A stretch of 54,577 nt of DNA from an uncultured Sphingomonas sp. (GCA_913776255.1 CAJYLV010000004.1:1-54577), one strand, 5' to 3'; shown: positions 35,421 through 42,750, counted from the stretch's first letter. A program made the numbers and translations. Notes: generated from the sequence alone by a model not told the origin.

Positions 35421-35969
35421 ATGTTTGCGCCACGGGTGCTGCTGATCGGGCTTTTGGGTGGGTTGTCGCTGGCGACCGCCGCCTGTACCGACGGATACGG
35501 CTATTCGGGAGTCGGGCTCGGCACCGGCTATTACGACGACGCTTATTATGCCGGCGGCTACGGCACCGGCTATTACGGCTGGTACGATAACTATTACTAT
35601 CCCGGCACCGGCGGCTATGTGTACGATCGCTACCGGCGGGCCTATCCGTGGAACGAGCGGCAACGCCAATATTGGGCGCAACGCCGTGCGGGCTATGGCG
35701 ATCGCGACGTGCGCTCGAACTGGCGCGATTTCGGCCGCGACGTGCGTCGCGAACGGCGCGACTATCGCGGCGACGTCCGGGCAGCGCGGCAGCAATATCG
35801 CGACGGTCGCCTGACCCGCGATCAGTTCCGGCAGGAGCGGCGTGCGGCGCGGCAGGATTATCGCAACGATGTCCGCCGCGATTACCGTGACTTGCGTCGT
35901 CAGAACCGCGCGGAAGGCGTTCGCACGCCGCGTCCGGACGGCGCGTTCCGGCCACGCGGGCGGCGCTGA
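35421..35969 (+). CDS. Secreted Tyr/Gly-rich and Arg-rich protein, probable GSR target
   Basis: A 182-residue exported protein of unknown function. The N-terminus LLIGLLGGLSLATAACTDG is a signal peptide ending in a possible lipobox (TAAC). Residues about 25-70 are rich in Tyr and Gly (GYYDDAYYAGGYGTGYYGWY). From residue 75 to the end it is strongly basic, Arg-rich and heptad-like: RSNWRDFGRDVRRERRDYRG, then DGRLTRDQFRQERRAARQDY. LTRDQFRQER resembles SHOCT-type or other short helical binding motifs only loosely. RBS GAGGAG is present. An exact EcfG promoter precedes it, so a stress-induced envelope role is inferred. Confidence 0.8.
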   Translation: MFAPRVLLIGLLGGLSLATAACTDGYGYSGVGLGTGYYDDAYYAGGYGTGYYGWYDNYYYPGTGGYVYDRYRRAYPWNERQRQYWAQRRAGYGDRDVRSNWRDFGRDVRRERRDYRGDVRAARQQYRDGRLTRDQFRQERRAARQDYRNDVRRDYRDLRRQNRAEGVRTPRPDGAFRPRGRR

Positions 35970-36040
35970 ACCCCTCTGGCCGCGCGCATCGGGTTATGCC
36001 AGTCTCGGCGCGTGGCCTATGTAATTGATCTGCGGGCAGC

Positions 36041-36778
36041 ATGACCGACGCGGTGCCCGAACAGCTGACGCTCGACCTCGACGGGTTCGAAGGGCCGCTT
36101 GACCTGCTGCTGTCGCTGGCGCGCGCACAGAAGGTCGATCTGCGGGACATTTCGATCCTGCAACTGGTCGAGCAATATCTCGGCTATGTCGAGCGCGCGC
36201 GCGTGCTCCAGCTCGAACTCGCCGCCGACTATCTCGTGATGGCGGCGTGGCTCGCGTACCTGAAGTCGGCGCTGCTGCTGCCGCGCGATCCGGAGGTTGA
36301 ACCCGATGTCGAGGAACTCGCCATCCGGCTGCAATTGCGGCTGGAACGGCTCGATGCGATGCGCGAGGCGGGCGCGCGGCTGATGGCCCGCGACCGGCTG
36401 GACCGCGACGTGTTCCGGCGCGGGGCGCCCGAGGGGCTGCATGTGGTGCGCAAGGCGTTCTGGTCGGTGGAATATTACGATCTGCTCGCCGCCTACGGGC
36501 AGGTGAAGGCGCGGACCCGCCCCGCCTTGCACGTGGTGCGCGATCGCGAGGTGGTCACGCTGGAGACGGCGCTGGCGCGGGTCGCGGCGCTGCTGGGCAC
36601 GGCGATCGACTGGCGGGAGATCGAACGCTTCCTTCCGGAGACGCCGAATCCGCGGCTGCGGCGCTCGAGCCTGGCGTCCAGTTTCCTGGCGGCACTCGAA
36701 CTGGCGCGGCAGGGGCGGGCGGAGTTGCATCAGGAAGCGCCGTTCGCGCCGCTGTATTTACGCCGGGTGGCGTCGTGA
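36041..36778 (+). CDS. scpA: Segregation and condensation protein A
   Basis: Kleisin subunit of the SMC-ScpAB condensin, bridging the two SMC heads to compact and segregate the chromosome. The 245-residue protein begins with the family block LTLDLDGFEGPLDLLLSLARAQKVDLRDISILQLVEQYL and ADYLVMAAWLAYLKSALLLP (SMC neck binding), and has a C-terminal winged helix reaching VALLGTAIDW...FLAALELARQGRAEL. It overlaps scpB by 4 bp, the usual coupling. It begins the scpAB-tatABC cluster commonly seen in sphingomonads. Confidence 0.93.
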   Translation: MTDAVPEQLTLDLDGFEGPLDLLLSLARAQKVDLRDISILQLVEQYLGYVERARVLQLELAADYLVMAAWLAYLKSALLLPRDPEVEPDVEELAIRLQLRLERLDAMREAGARLMARDRLDRDVFRRGAPEGLHVVRKAFWSVEYYDLLAAYGQVKARTRPALHVVRDREVVTLETALARVAALLGTAIDWREIERFLPETPNPRLRRSSLASSFLAALELARQGRAELHQEAPFAPLYLRRVAS

Positions 36779-37344
36779 GCGACGCCTATGATCGCGCCGT
36801 CGAGGCGGTGCTGTTCGCCGCGACCGAGCCGCTGACCCGTGACGCGATCCGTGCGCATGCCGGCGATGGCGATGTCGCCGGTGCGCTCGACCGGCTGACC
36901 GTCCATTATCGCGGGCGCGGGTTCGAATTGGTCGAGCGCGGCGGGCGCTGGCATTTCCAGACCGCCGCCGACCTGGCGCATCTGCTGCGACGCGGGCGCG
37001 ACGAGATCCGTCGACTCAGCCGCGCCGGGATCGAGACGCTGGCGATCATCGCCTATCACGAGCCGGTGACGCGCGCCGAGATCGAGGCGATCCGCGGCGT
37101 GCAGACCGCGCGCGGCACGCTCGACGTACTGATGGAGGCGGGCTGGATCCGCCCGGCGGGGCGGCGCGAGGTGCCGGGACGGCCGCTGATGTTCACGACG
37201 ACCCCCGAATTTCTGTCACATTTCGGGCTCAAGAGCCGGCGCGACCTGCCCGGCGTCGACGATCTGCGTGCCGCCGGACTGCTCGACCCGGTCGATCTGG
37301 CCTTCGATCAACTCGCGGTGGAAAACGCCGGCGAGGAAGACTAG
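36775..37344 (+). CDS. scpB: Segregation and condensation protein B
   Basis: Partner of ScpA in the SMC complex: a 189-residue protein of two winged-helix domains. [21 protein letters not shown] opens the first domain; [65 protein letters not shown] is the conserved second-domain block. It starts with GTG in a GTGA overlap with the scpA stop codon. tatA begins 28 bp after its stop, so the five genes are likely one transcript. Confidence 0.93.
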   Translation: MSDAYDRAVEAVLFAATEPLTRDAIRAHAGDGDVAGALDRLTVHYRGRGFELVERGGRWHFQTAADLAHLLRRGRDEIRRLSRAGIETLAIIAYHEPVTRAEIEAIRGVQTARGTLDVLMEAGWIRPAGRREVPGRPLMFTTTPEFLSHFGLKSRRDLPGVDDLRAAGLLDPVDLAFDQLAVENAGEED

Positions 37345-37372
37345 ATACCGTTTCACCTTAGGAGATTTCGTC

Positions 37373-37612
37373 ATGGGCAGTTTCAGCCTTCCGCATATCC
37401 TCATCCTCGCGGTGGTCGCGATCCTGCTGCTGGGCGGCGGGCGTTTCTCGAACCTGATGGGCGACGTCGCCAAGGGTGTGAAGAACTTCAAGAAGGGCAT
37501 GGCCGAAGAGGACGAGGACGATGCGCGTCCCAAGCCGCGGATCGAGGCCAAGAGCCACGCCGAGCCGGCCTTCGATCGCGATGCCGAGCCGGTGCGCGAG
37601 GAACGCCGCTGA
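37373..37612 (+). CDS. tatA: Sec-independent translocase subunit TatA
   Basis: Pore-forming subunit of the twin-arginine translocase that exports folded proteins such as the Rieske subunit. The 79-residue protein has a short N-terminal helix ([20 protein letters not shown]), the hinge, and the amphipathic [23 protein letters not shown] helix with the FKKG motif. The tail is acidic and disordered. AGGAGA lies at ideal spacing upstream of ATG 37373. Confidence 0.93.
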   Translation: MGSFSLPHILILAVVAILLLGGGRFSNLMGDVAKGVKNFKKGMAEEDEDDARPKPRIEAKSHAEPAFDRDAEPVREERR

Positions 37613-37641
37613 GCCCCTGCATCCGATCCGGCGCGCGCTGA

Positions 37642-38124
37642 ATGTTCGACATCGCTCCCTCCGAATTCCTGCTGGTCGCGTTCGTCGCGCTGGTGGTGAT
37701 CGGCCCCAAGGACCTGCCGAAGGCGATGCGGGTCCTGGGCTATTGGGTCGGCCGCGCGCGCGCGGTCGGCCGCCAGTTCCGCAACGGCTTCGACGAGATG
37801 GTGCGCGAGGCCGAGCTGGAAGAGATGGAAAAGAAGTGGAAGGCGGAGAACGAGCGGATCATGCGCGAACATCCGTTCGCGCCGCCGCCGCCCGCGACCC
37901 CGGCGCTGCCCGATCACGCCGCCGCCGATCCGGCGCCGCGCGACCATGAAGCGCCGGCGGATGACGCCGTGCAGCAGCCGGTAATGGTCGAGAAGCCGCA
38001 TGTCGTGCCCGACACCGCAGCGCCGGCCGCGCCGCATGGCGCCGAGCAGGGCGGCGCCGAACCCCGCAACGACGATCATCATGCCGCCGATGGCCGCGTG
38101 GTCCAAGACAAGGCTGCATCGTGA
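37642..38124 (+). CDS. tatB: Sec-independent translocase subunit TatB
   Basis: Receptor subunit that with TatC recognises twin-arginine signal peptides. The 160-residue protein begins MFDIAPSEFLLVAFVALVVIGPKDLPKAMRVLGYWVGRARAV, a classic TatB membrane helix and amphipathic helix, then a long Pro/Ala-rich, acidic disordered tail. It overlaps tatC by 4 bp. The 29-bp gap from tatA has little obvious ribosome-binding sequence. Confidence 0.92.
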   Translation: MFDIAPSEFLLVAFVALVVIGPKDLPKAMRVLGYWVGRARAVGRQFRNGFDEMVREAELEEMEKKWKAENERIMREHPFAPPPPATPALPDHAAADPAPRDHEAPADDAVQQPVMVEKPHVVPDTAAPAAPHGAEQGGAEPRNDDHHAADGRVVQDKAAS

Positions 38125-38903
38125 CCGAGATCGTCGACGAACTGGAAGATTCGCGCGCGCCGTTGCTCGATCACCTGCTCGAGCTGCGTCGACGGCTGCT
38201 CTATTGCATCGTGGCGGTGCTGCTGGCGTTCTTCGTCTGTTGGTATTTCGCCGAGGACATTTTCGCCTTCCTCGTCCAGCCGCTGCTGCACGCCGGACAG
38301 AAGACGGTGATCTACACGCAGATCTTCGAAGCGTTCTTCGTCCAGGTGAAGGTCGCGTTCTTCTCGGCGATGATGATCGCCTTTCCGGTGATCGCCAACC
38401 AATTGTGGCAGTTCGTCGCGCCGGGGCTGTATCGCAAGGAGCGGCGTGCGTTGCTGCCGTTCCTGCTCGCCACGCCGGTGCTGTTCCTGATGGGCGCGGC
38501 GATGGCCTATTATATCGCGATCCCGATGGCGCTGCATTTCCTGCTCGGTTATTCCGGGATGATCGGCGGCGTGCAGCAGCAGGCGCTGCCGGCGATCGGC
38601 AATTATCTCAGCTTCGTCATGCAGTTCCTGTTCGGGTTCGGCGCGGCGTTCCTGTTGCCGGTGCTGCTGATGCTGCTGGAGCGCGGCGGGATCGTCACGC
38701 GCAAGCAGCTGATCGGTGCGCGGCGCTATGCGATCGTCGGGGCGTTCGCGATCGCGGCGGTGCTGACGCCGCCGGATGTCGGATCGCAGCTGCTGCTCGC
38801 GATCCCGCTGGTGATCCTCTACGAAGCGGCGATCATCGGCATCTGGTTCACCGAGCGCAAGCGGGCGCGCGAGGAAGTCGCCACCGCCGCCAGCGCGGAA
38901 TAG
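38121..38903 (+). CDS. tatC: Sec-independent translocase subunit TatC
   Basis: The six-helix core of the twin-arginine translocase. The 260-residue protein has LLDHLLELRRRLLYCIVAVLLAFFVCWYFAEDIFAFL at the N-terminus, FFVQVKVAFFSAMMIAFPVIANQLWQFVAPGLYRKER, and ALLPFLLATPVLFLMGAAMAYYIAIPMALHFLL, all diagnostic. GTG start in the overlap with tatB. It ends the operon; repeats of both families follow. Confidence 0.95.
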   Translation: MTEIVDELEDSRAPLLDHLLELRRRLLYCIVAVLLAFFVCWYFAEDIFAFLVQPLLHAGQKTVIYTQIFEAFFVQVKVAFFSAMMIAFPVIANQLWQFVAPGLYRKERRALLPFLLATPVLFLMGAAMAYYIAIPMALHFLLGYSGMIGGVQQQALPAIGNYLSFVMQFLFGFGAAFLLPVLLMLLERGGIVTRKQLIGARRYAIVGAFAIAAVLTPPDVGSQLLLAIPLVILYEAAIIGIWFTERKRAREEVATAASAE

Positions 38904-38938
38904 CTGGACTTTGATGACGCAAGGGCGACTGTACGGTT

Positions 38939-38969
38939 CGTCATTGCGAGCGTAGCGAAGCAATGACGG
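38939..38969. repeat. Shortened family A repeat
   Basis: CGTCATTGCGAGCGTAGCGA continues to CAATGACGG: the left arm is intact but most of the centre and right arm is deleted, leaving a 31-bp remnant 36 bp after tatC. Confidence 0.75.
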
Positions 38970-39047
38970 CTCGATTTGACGTCATCCCGCTCTAGCGCTT
39001 TCGGGGACTTACACCCTCGATGCGAAAAGGCCGGACAGAATTTCCAT

Positions 39048-39134
39048 CGTCATCCCGGACTTGATCCGGGATCCCGCTTCTTTCTCTCGACGGCGGCCAA
39101 GAAGAAGCGGGGCCCCGGATCAAGTCCGGGGCGA
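39048..39134. repeat. Palindromic repeat, family B
   Basis: Complete family B hairpin (see 9054). It and the shortened family A copy occupy most of the 317-bp gap between tatC and the convergent entericidin gene; no ORF is convincing there. Confidence 0.88.
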
Positions 39135-39164
39135 CTGCGATGAGGGAAACCGAGCGCAGTTACC

Positions 39165-39197
39165 AAAACGGGCGGCCCGTCGTAGACGAGCCGCCCG
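39165..39197 (-). terminator. Intrinsic terminator of the entericidin gene
   Basis: On the minus strand CGGGCGGC and GCCGCCCG pair, extended inward by CGTC/GACG, followed by TTTT. It begins 23 bp after the entericidin stop codon. Confidence 0.85.
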
Positions 39198-39220
39198 CTT
39201 CTACGTCGTTGTGGCGAAGC

Positions 39221-39355
39221 TTATTTGTTCTTATCGGCGGCCCCGGCGACCGCATCGCCCGCCGACGATACGTCCTTGCCGACGCCGCTGACGGTGTTGC
39301 ACGCCGAGACCAGCACCGCGCTCGCGAGCACTGCGGCAGTCAGAACCTTACGCAT
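39221..39355 (-). CDS. Entericidin A/B family small lipoprotein
   Basis: A 44-residue lipoprotein: MRKVLTAAVLASAVLVSACN is a lipoprotein signal peptide with lipobox VSAC, and the 25-residue mature part has the entericidin pattern TVSGVGKDVSSAGDAVAGAA followed by DKNK. In E. coli the entericidin locus is a small membrane-toxin/antidote lipoprotein pair whose toxin gene ecnB is induced by sigmaS in stationary phase. Only one such gene is present here. A near-consensus EcfG promoter (39385-39409) lies 30 bp upstream and a small RNA with an exact EcfG promoter lies beyond that, so general stress control is likely. Confidence 0.88.
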   Translation of the reverse strand: MRKVLTAAVLASAVLVSACNTVSGVGKDVSSAGDAVAGAADKNK

Positions 39356-39384
39356 TGAACGGTCTCCCTAGATACACATCGCAC

Positions 39385-39409
39385 AATGCCGACCGTCGCG
39401 CTTCGTTCC
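39385..39409 (-). promoter_or_regulatory. Near-consensus EcfG promoter of the entericidin gene
   Basis: Minus strand GGAAC (39409-39405), 16 bp, CATT (39388-39385): exact -35 and spacing, one mismatch in the CGTT -10. It ends 30 bp before the entericidin start codon, giving a short leader. Confidence 0.45.
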
Positions 39410-39439
39410 GCGTCAGTCACAAGCCAATGGGGAGAAACG

Positions 39440-39537
39440 AATAAGGCCCGAAAGCATCACCGGGGGGGGAGGGTGGATGCTTTCGGGCCCATGTCTTGGA
39501 CAGCGTAAGCGGGGGGGCGTATAGCCGCTGTCCGGAA
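39440..39537 (-). ncRNA. GsrN-like EcfG-dependent small RNA
   Basis: An exact EcfG promoter at 39543-39567 should start transcription near 39537. The roughly 98-nt transcript would fold into two hairpins. Hairpin 1 (39498-39533) has 8-bp arms GGACAGCG/CGCTGTCC and a loop containing CCCCCCC. Hairpin 2 (39445-39489) has perfect 14-bp arms GGCCCGAAAGCATC and complement around the 17-nt loop CACCCTCCCCCCCCGGT; it is followed by TTATTCGTTT, a weak U-run. Size, promoter class, C-rich exposed loops and position beside the GSR genes match what is known of Caulobacter GsrN, a PhyR/EcfG-controlled regulator of stress mRNAs. Homology is by architecture, not sequence search. Confidence 0.65.
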
Positions 39538-39542
39538 ATGAG

Positions 39543-39567
39543 AACGACGATGACGGGACGGGGTTCC
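39543..39567 (-). promoter_or_regulatory. EcfG promoter of the small RNA
   Basis: Minus strand GGAAC (39567-39563), 16 bp, CGTT (39546-39543): exact match to the EcfG consensus. It lies 37 bp beyond the phyP stop codon, in the intergenic gap, facing away from phyP towards the small RNA and the entericidin gene. Confidence 0.75.
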
Positions 39568-39603
39568 GCGTCGCCTTCATTATCTCAGAAAAATTTTACA
39601 AGC

Positions 39604-41196
39604 TCATTCGCGACCCGTTACGGCGATCGCGATCTCATAAGCGCCGGTCAGCGGATCGTGCTGGAGGGTCGAGCGCAGTTGCCGTGTGAGCCCCTCGATC
39701 ACCCGCCCGTAACGGTGCTGCAGCCCCTCGCGCAGCGGATCGCTGTCGACCAGCGCGCGTGACGACAGCCGCAGCAGCGCGCGATGGGGATCGTCGAGCG
39801 GCTTGAGCGTGATCCGCAGCTGCGTCTCGCTGAGGCAGGTCATCGCCAGCTCGACCAATTCGGTCACCAGAAAGGCGACCGCGACCGCAACGTCCTGCGT
39901 GACGTAGAAGGTGTCGATGTCGAGCACGATCCCGACCCGCGTCCCCTCCGGCGCGGTCGCGCGGATGCTCGACGCAAGCTCGCCCAGCACCGAACGCAGC
40001 CCGACGCCGCGATTCTCCTCCATCTCGGCGTAGTGATAGCGGTGCACCACGGCCAGCGCGTCGACGCGCCGCTGGATCGAGGCATAGGCCTGCGTCGCCT
40101 CGACGCTCCGCGCGCCGCGCGCGTGGAAGTTGATGAGGCTGGAAATGACCTGCAGGTTGTTCTTGACGCGGTGATGCACCTCGCGCGTCAGCTTGGTCTG
40201 CCGCATCAGCCCCTCGGCGAGCCCCGCCTCGTGGATCGCGACCGTCCGGCTCAGCGCCCGGAACGTATCGCCGAGATCGCGGATCTCCTGCGCCGGCAGC
40301 GCGCGCAGCATCGCCGGATCGGGCTGGTCGCCCGGCGCATAGGCGGCGATGCTGCCGCGCAACGCCCGCAGCGGCGCGATCAGCAGCCGGTCGACCACGA
40401 ACCAGCTGATCGCCGCCGCCGCCGCCCACATCAGCAGCGGGAAGGTCAGCGCGATCAGCAGCGGCGAGCCGATCGGCGCGCTGCGCACCTGCATCTCCAG
40501 CGCCAGCCCGGCAATTCCGAGATCGCTGCGGATCGTCTCGCGTCGTTCCAGCGCACTTTCACGCGCCAGCGGGTCGAGTTCGAGCCGCTCGTCGCCGAGC
40601 GCCAGCGTCAGCCCGTAATCGGGCGCAAACCCGCTCGGCTGGCTGATCTGCGCGAGGAACGGCGCGGGAAAATAGGCGGCGGCGGTCAGGCCGTCGTTGC
40701 GCCCGGCGAAGCGCAGCATCACGCCGCGTTTCTCGACGATCCGCGCGCTGACGGCGTCGGTGGCCGATTGCCGGGCGAAGGCGGCCGCCCCGGGGAAGGG
40801 CTCGCCGCAGATCGCCCGGCCGCGGCGGTCGAGAATGACGAAGCCGGTGCCGGCGGCCGATTGCTGCGCGAACACGCCCTGCGCGCGCGCGCAGCTCGGG
40901 GTGTCGCCACGGTCGGCGGTGAGCGCGTCGACGGCGACGCGGAGCGCGGTCATGTCGCCGACCAGCTCGATCGCGATCGCCCGGCTCGATTCGGAGGCGG
41001 CGACGCGCAGGTGCGAGCGCAGCTCGGTATCGGCGATCTGCGTGACGCGCAGCGTGGCAAAGATCGCGATAAGTGCCAGCGGGAGCAGCGCGATGCTGAG
41101 GATCAGGAACAGTTTGGCCCCGGTCGGCCAGCGCGAAATCATGTCGAGACGCCCCGCGGCGGGCCGGGGGGCGTCAACCGCGGCAGGGGGCGCCAC
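39604..41196 (-). CDS. phyP: PhyP-like HisKA_2 sensor protein with degenerate ATPase domain
   Basis: A 530-residue membrane protein at the GSR locus. Two transmembrane helices (about 28-50 and 244-270) flank a periplasmic domain of roughly 190 residues; a HAMP-like stretch follows, then the HisKA_2 dimerisation helix EVHHRVKNNLQVISSLINFH with candidate phospho-histidine 342. The HATPase region is degenerate: the N-box reads TELVELAMTCL without the Mg-binding Asn and no DxGxG box follows. In Sphingomonas the GSR-linked PhyP was described as acting as a PhyR phosphatase/negative regulator, which fits. The GTG at 41196 lies 6 bp after the nepR stop; ATG 41142 is the alternative start. Confidence 0.85.
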   Translation of the reverse strand: MAPPAAVDAPRPAAGRLDMISRWPTGAKLFLILSIALLPLALIAIFATLRVTQIADTELRSHLRVAASESSRAIAIELVGDMTALRVAVDALTADRGDTPSCARAQGVFAQQSAAGTGFVILDRRGRAICGEPFPGAAAFARQSATDAVSARIVEKRGVMLRFAGRNDGLTAAAYFPAPFLAQISQPSGFAPDYGLTLALGDERLELDPLARESALERRETIRSDLGIAGLALEMQVRSAPIGSPLLIALTFPLLMWAAAAAISWFVVDRLLIAPLRALRGSIAAYAPGDQPDPAMLRALPAQEIRDLGDTFRALSRTVAIHEAGLAEGLMRQTKLTREVHHRVKNNLQVISSLINFHARGARSVEATQAYASIQRRVDALAVVHRYHYAEMEENRGVGLRSVLGELASSIRATAPEGTRVGIVLDIDTFYVTQDVAVAVAFLVTELVELAMTCLSETQLRITLKPLDDPHRALLRLSSRALVDSDPLREGLQHRYGRVIEGLTRQLRSTLQHDPLTGAYEIAIAVTGRE

Positions 41197-41202
41197 CGCG
41201 CG

Positions 41203-41361
41203 TCAGTCTAGTTTGCCAAGCAAGGAGAGCAGGTCGTCCGGCACCGCTTCCTCCACGGTCTTCTGATAGACGGAGCGCAATGCCGATCCCATGTCGCGGT
41301 TCTTCGATTGGGCCGCGGTACCCTTTTTCGGCTGTTCAGGCGCTTCCTTATCCGACGTCAA
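41203..41361 (-). CDS. nepR: Anti-sigma factor NepR
   Basis: NepR sequesters EcfG and is itself captured by phosphorylated PhyR. The predicted protein is 52 residues: a polar N-terminus (TSDKEAPEQPKKGTAAQSKN) and the conserved two-helix core MGSALRSVYQKTVEEAVPDDLLSLLGKLD. I choose a TTG at 41361 because AGGGGG sits at good spacing upstream and the longer frame further up is not NepR-like. It is followed at once by phyP. Unusually, nepR is not next to ecfG but is divergent from phyR, while ecfG lies behind phyR. Confidence 0.88.
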   Translation of the reverse strand: MTSDKEAPEQPKKGTAAQSKNRDMGSALRSVYQKTVEEAVPDDLLSLLGKLD

Positions 41362-41480
41362 CGTAAACCCCCTAAGACAGTCCGACCATCGGCACCCAGA
41401 CGGGCCAACACGGCACCGCAGGACGTTCGTCGAACGAACGCCCCAACCGGACAAGCGCGTAATGCACGTATGAGCCATGA

Positions 41481-41505
41481 AACCAAATCCGGCATCGTTG
41501 GTTCC
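41481..41505 (-). promoter_or_regulatory. EcfG-type promoter of nepR-phyP
   Basis: Minus strand GGAAC (41505-41501), 16 bp, GGTT (41484-41481): exact -35 and spacing, with only the weakly conserved C of CGTT changed. It would give a leader of about 110 nt to the nepR TTG and the usual autoregulation of the anti-sigma factor by EcfG. Confidence 0.55.
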
Positions 41506-41609
41506 ATGCGGGTGCGACGAAAATCGCCGGTCGGGGGGTATCATCTGCGACCTGTCATGACGTGCACGCACATTTGGGTATCGGCGGCGGCGGCCGGAGC
41601 CGCGCCGCA

Positions 41610-41617
41610 GGGAGGGT
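41610..41617 (+). promoter_or_regulatory. Strong phyR Shine-Dalgarno, complementary to the small RNA loop
   Basis: GGGAGGGT lies 9 nt before the phyR ATG at 41627 and is the only good ribosome-binding site for that start. It is the exact complement of ACCCTCCC in the second loop of the small RNA encoded at 39440-39537. Confidence 0.6.
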
Positions 41618-41626
41618 TTTCTACAC

Positions 41627-42421
41627 ATGTCGCTCGGACAACAACTCGCGCCGCACCTTCCGTTCCTGCGCCGCTACGGTCGCGCGCTGACGGGCAGCCA
41701 GGCGCAGGGCGACCGGTACGTGCGCGCCACGCTGGAAGCGATCGTGGCCGCGCCGGAGGAATTTCCGCGTGACGTCGATCCGCGGCTCGGACTCTATCGC
41801 ACCTTCCAGGCGATCTGGAATTCCGCCAATTTCGACGAGACCGCCGACGAGACGCCGGCCGAGGATCAGGAAGCGGTGGCGCGCGCGCGGCTGTCGCGGA
41901 TGACGCCGCTGTCGCGGCAGGCGCTGCTGCTGACCGCGATGGAGGGCTTCACCCCCGAGGATGCGGCCTATCTGATCGAGGTCGACGCCGCCGAGGTCGA
42001 CGCGCTGGTCGCCGAGGCGCTGGCCGAGATCGAGAAGCAGACGCGCGCGCGCGTGCTTATCATTGAGGACGAGCCGATCATCGCGATGGACATCGAATCG
42101 ATCGTCCGCGACCTGGGGCATGAAGTGACCGGCGTCGCGGTGACGCGCGACGAGGCGGTGGCGCTGGCGATGGAGGATCGTCCGGGTCTGGTGCTCGCCG
42201 ACATCCAGCTCGCCGACGACAGTTCGGGGATCGACGCGGTCAAGGACATCCTTGCCGAGTTCAACGTGCCGGTGATCTTCATCACCGCCTTCCCGGAGCG
42301 GTTGCTGACCGGCGAGCGGCCCGAGCCGACCTTCCTCATCACCAAGCCGTTCCAGCGGTCGACGGTGAAGGCGGCGATCAGCCAGGCGCTGTTCTTCGAC
42401 GAGAGCACGGTTCCGGCCTGA
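41627..42421 (+). CDS. phyR: Anti-anti-sigma response regulator PhyR
   Basis: Master switch of the alphaproteobacterial general stress response. The 264-residue protein has an N-terminal sigma-factor-like domain (about 1-135: FLRRYGRALTGSQAQGDRYV, LSRQALLLTAMEGFTPEDAAYLI) that mimics EcfG to bind NepR, and a C-terminal receiver domain (about 140-258) with RVLIIEDEP, phospho-acceptor Asp192 in LVLADIQL, Thr220 in FITAF and Lys240 in ITKPF. FITAFPERLLTGERPEPTFLITKPF is the FATGUY-type receiver signature. It is divergent from nepR-phyP and is followed on the same strand by a small membrane protein gene and ecfG. Confidence 0.95.
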   Translation: MSLGQQLAPHLPFLRRYGRALTGSQAQGDRYVRATLEAIVAAPEEFPRDVDPRLGLYRTFQAIWNSANFDETADETPAEDQEAVARARLSRMTPLSRQALLLTAMEGFTPEDAAYLIEVDAAEVDALVAEALAEIEKQTRARVLIIEDEPIIAMDIESIVRDLGHEVTGVAVTRDEAVALAMEDRPGLVLADIQLADDSSGIDAVKDILAEFNVPVIFITAFPERLLTGERPEPTFLITKPFQRSTVKAAISQALFFDESTVPA

Positions 42422-42509
42422 TCGCGGCGTGCTGCCATACGATCCGGCATCCTGTTGCGGGTTCGTCTTCGATACGGACCCAAAACGGTTCTAAGGGGTT
42501 ACATCGCTT

Positions 42510-42647
42510 ATGGCAGACGAAAACGAGCGCATTCACCTCGAAACCGACGAAGCGCGGGCGGGCAGCACGCCCGGAATGACGCGGTACATCTTGGTGGCGT
42601 CGCTGCTGCTGGTGATCGCGATCTTCGCCGCCATCCTGCTGTCCTGA
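42510..42647 (+). CDS. 45-residue single-pass membrane protein between phyR and ecfG
   Basis: ATG 42510 to TGA 42647 encodes a polar, acidic N-terminus (MADENERIHLETDEARAG), a short STPGM linker and one strongly hydrophobic helix (YILVASLLLVIAIFAAILLS) reaching the C-terminus. Codon use is typical of the neighbourhood and AAGGGG lies upstream at 42493-42498. A positive charge just before the helix suggests the N-terminus is cytoplasmic. I recognise no family. Position inside the GSR locus suggests a small membrane modulator of PhyP, a stress kinase or membrane integrity; that is inference. Confidence 0.68.
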   Translation: MADENERIHLETDEARAGSTPGMTRYILVASLLLVIAIFAAILLS

Positions 42648-42750
42648 CGCGTCGATGTTGACGCACGGACTGGCCAAGCGGCCGGACGATACCTATCTTC
42701 ACGGCTCGGACGGGCGCCAGCCAGGCGCCGATCCAGCACAACGGAGCGGC

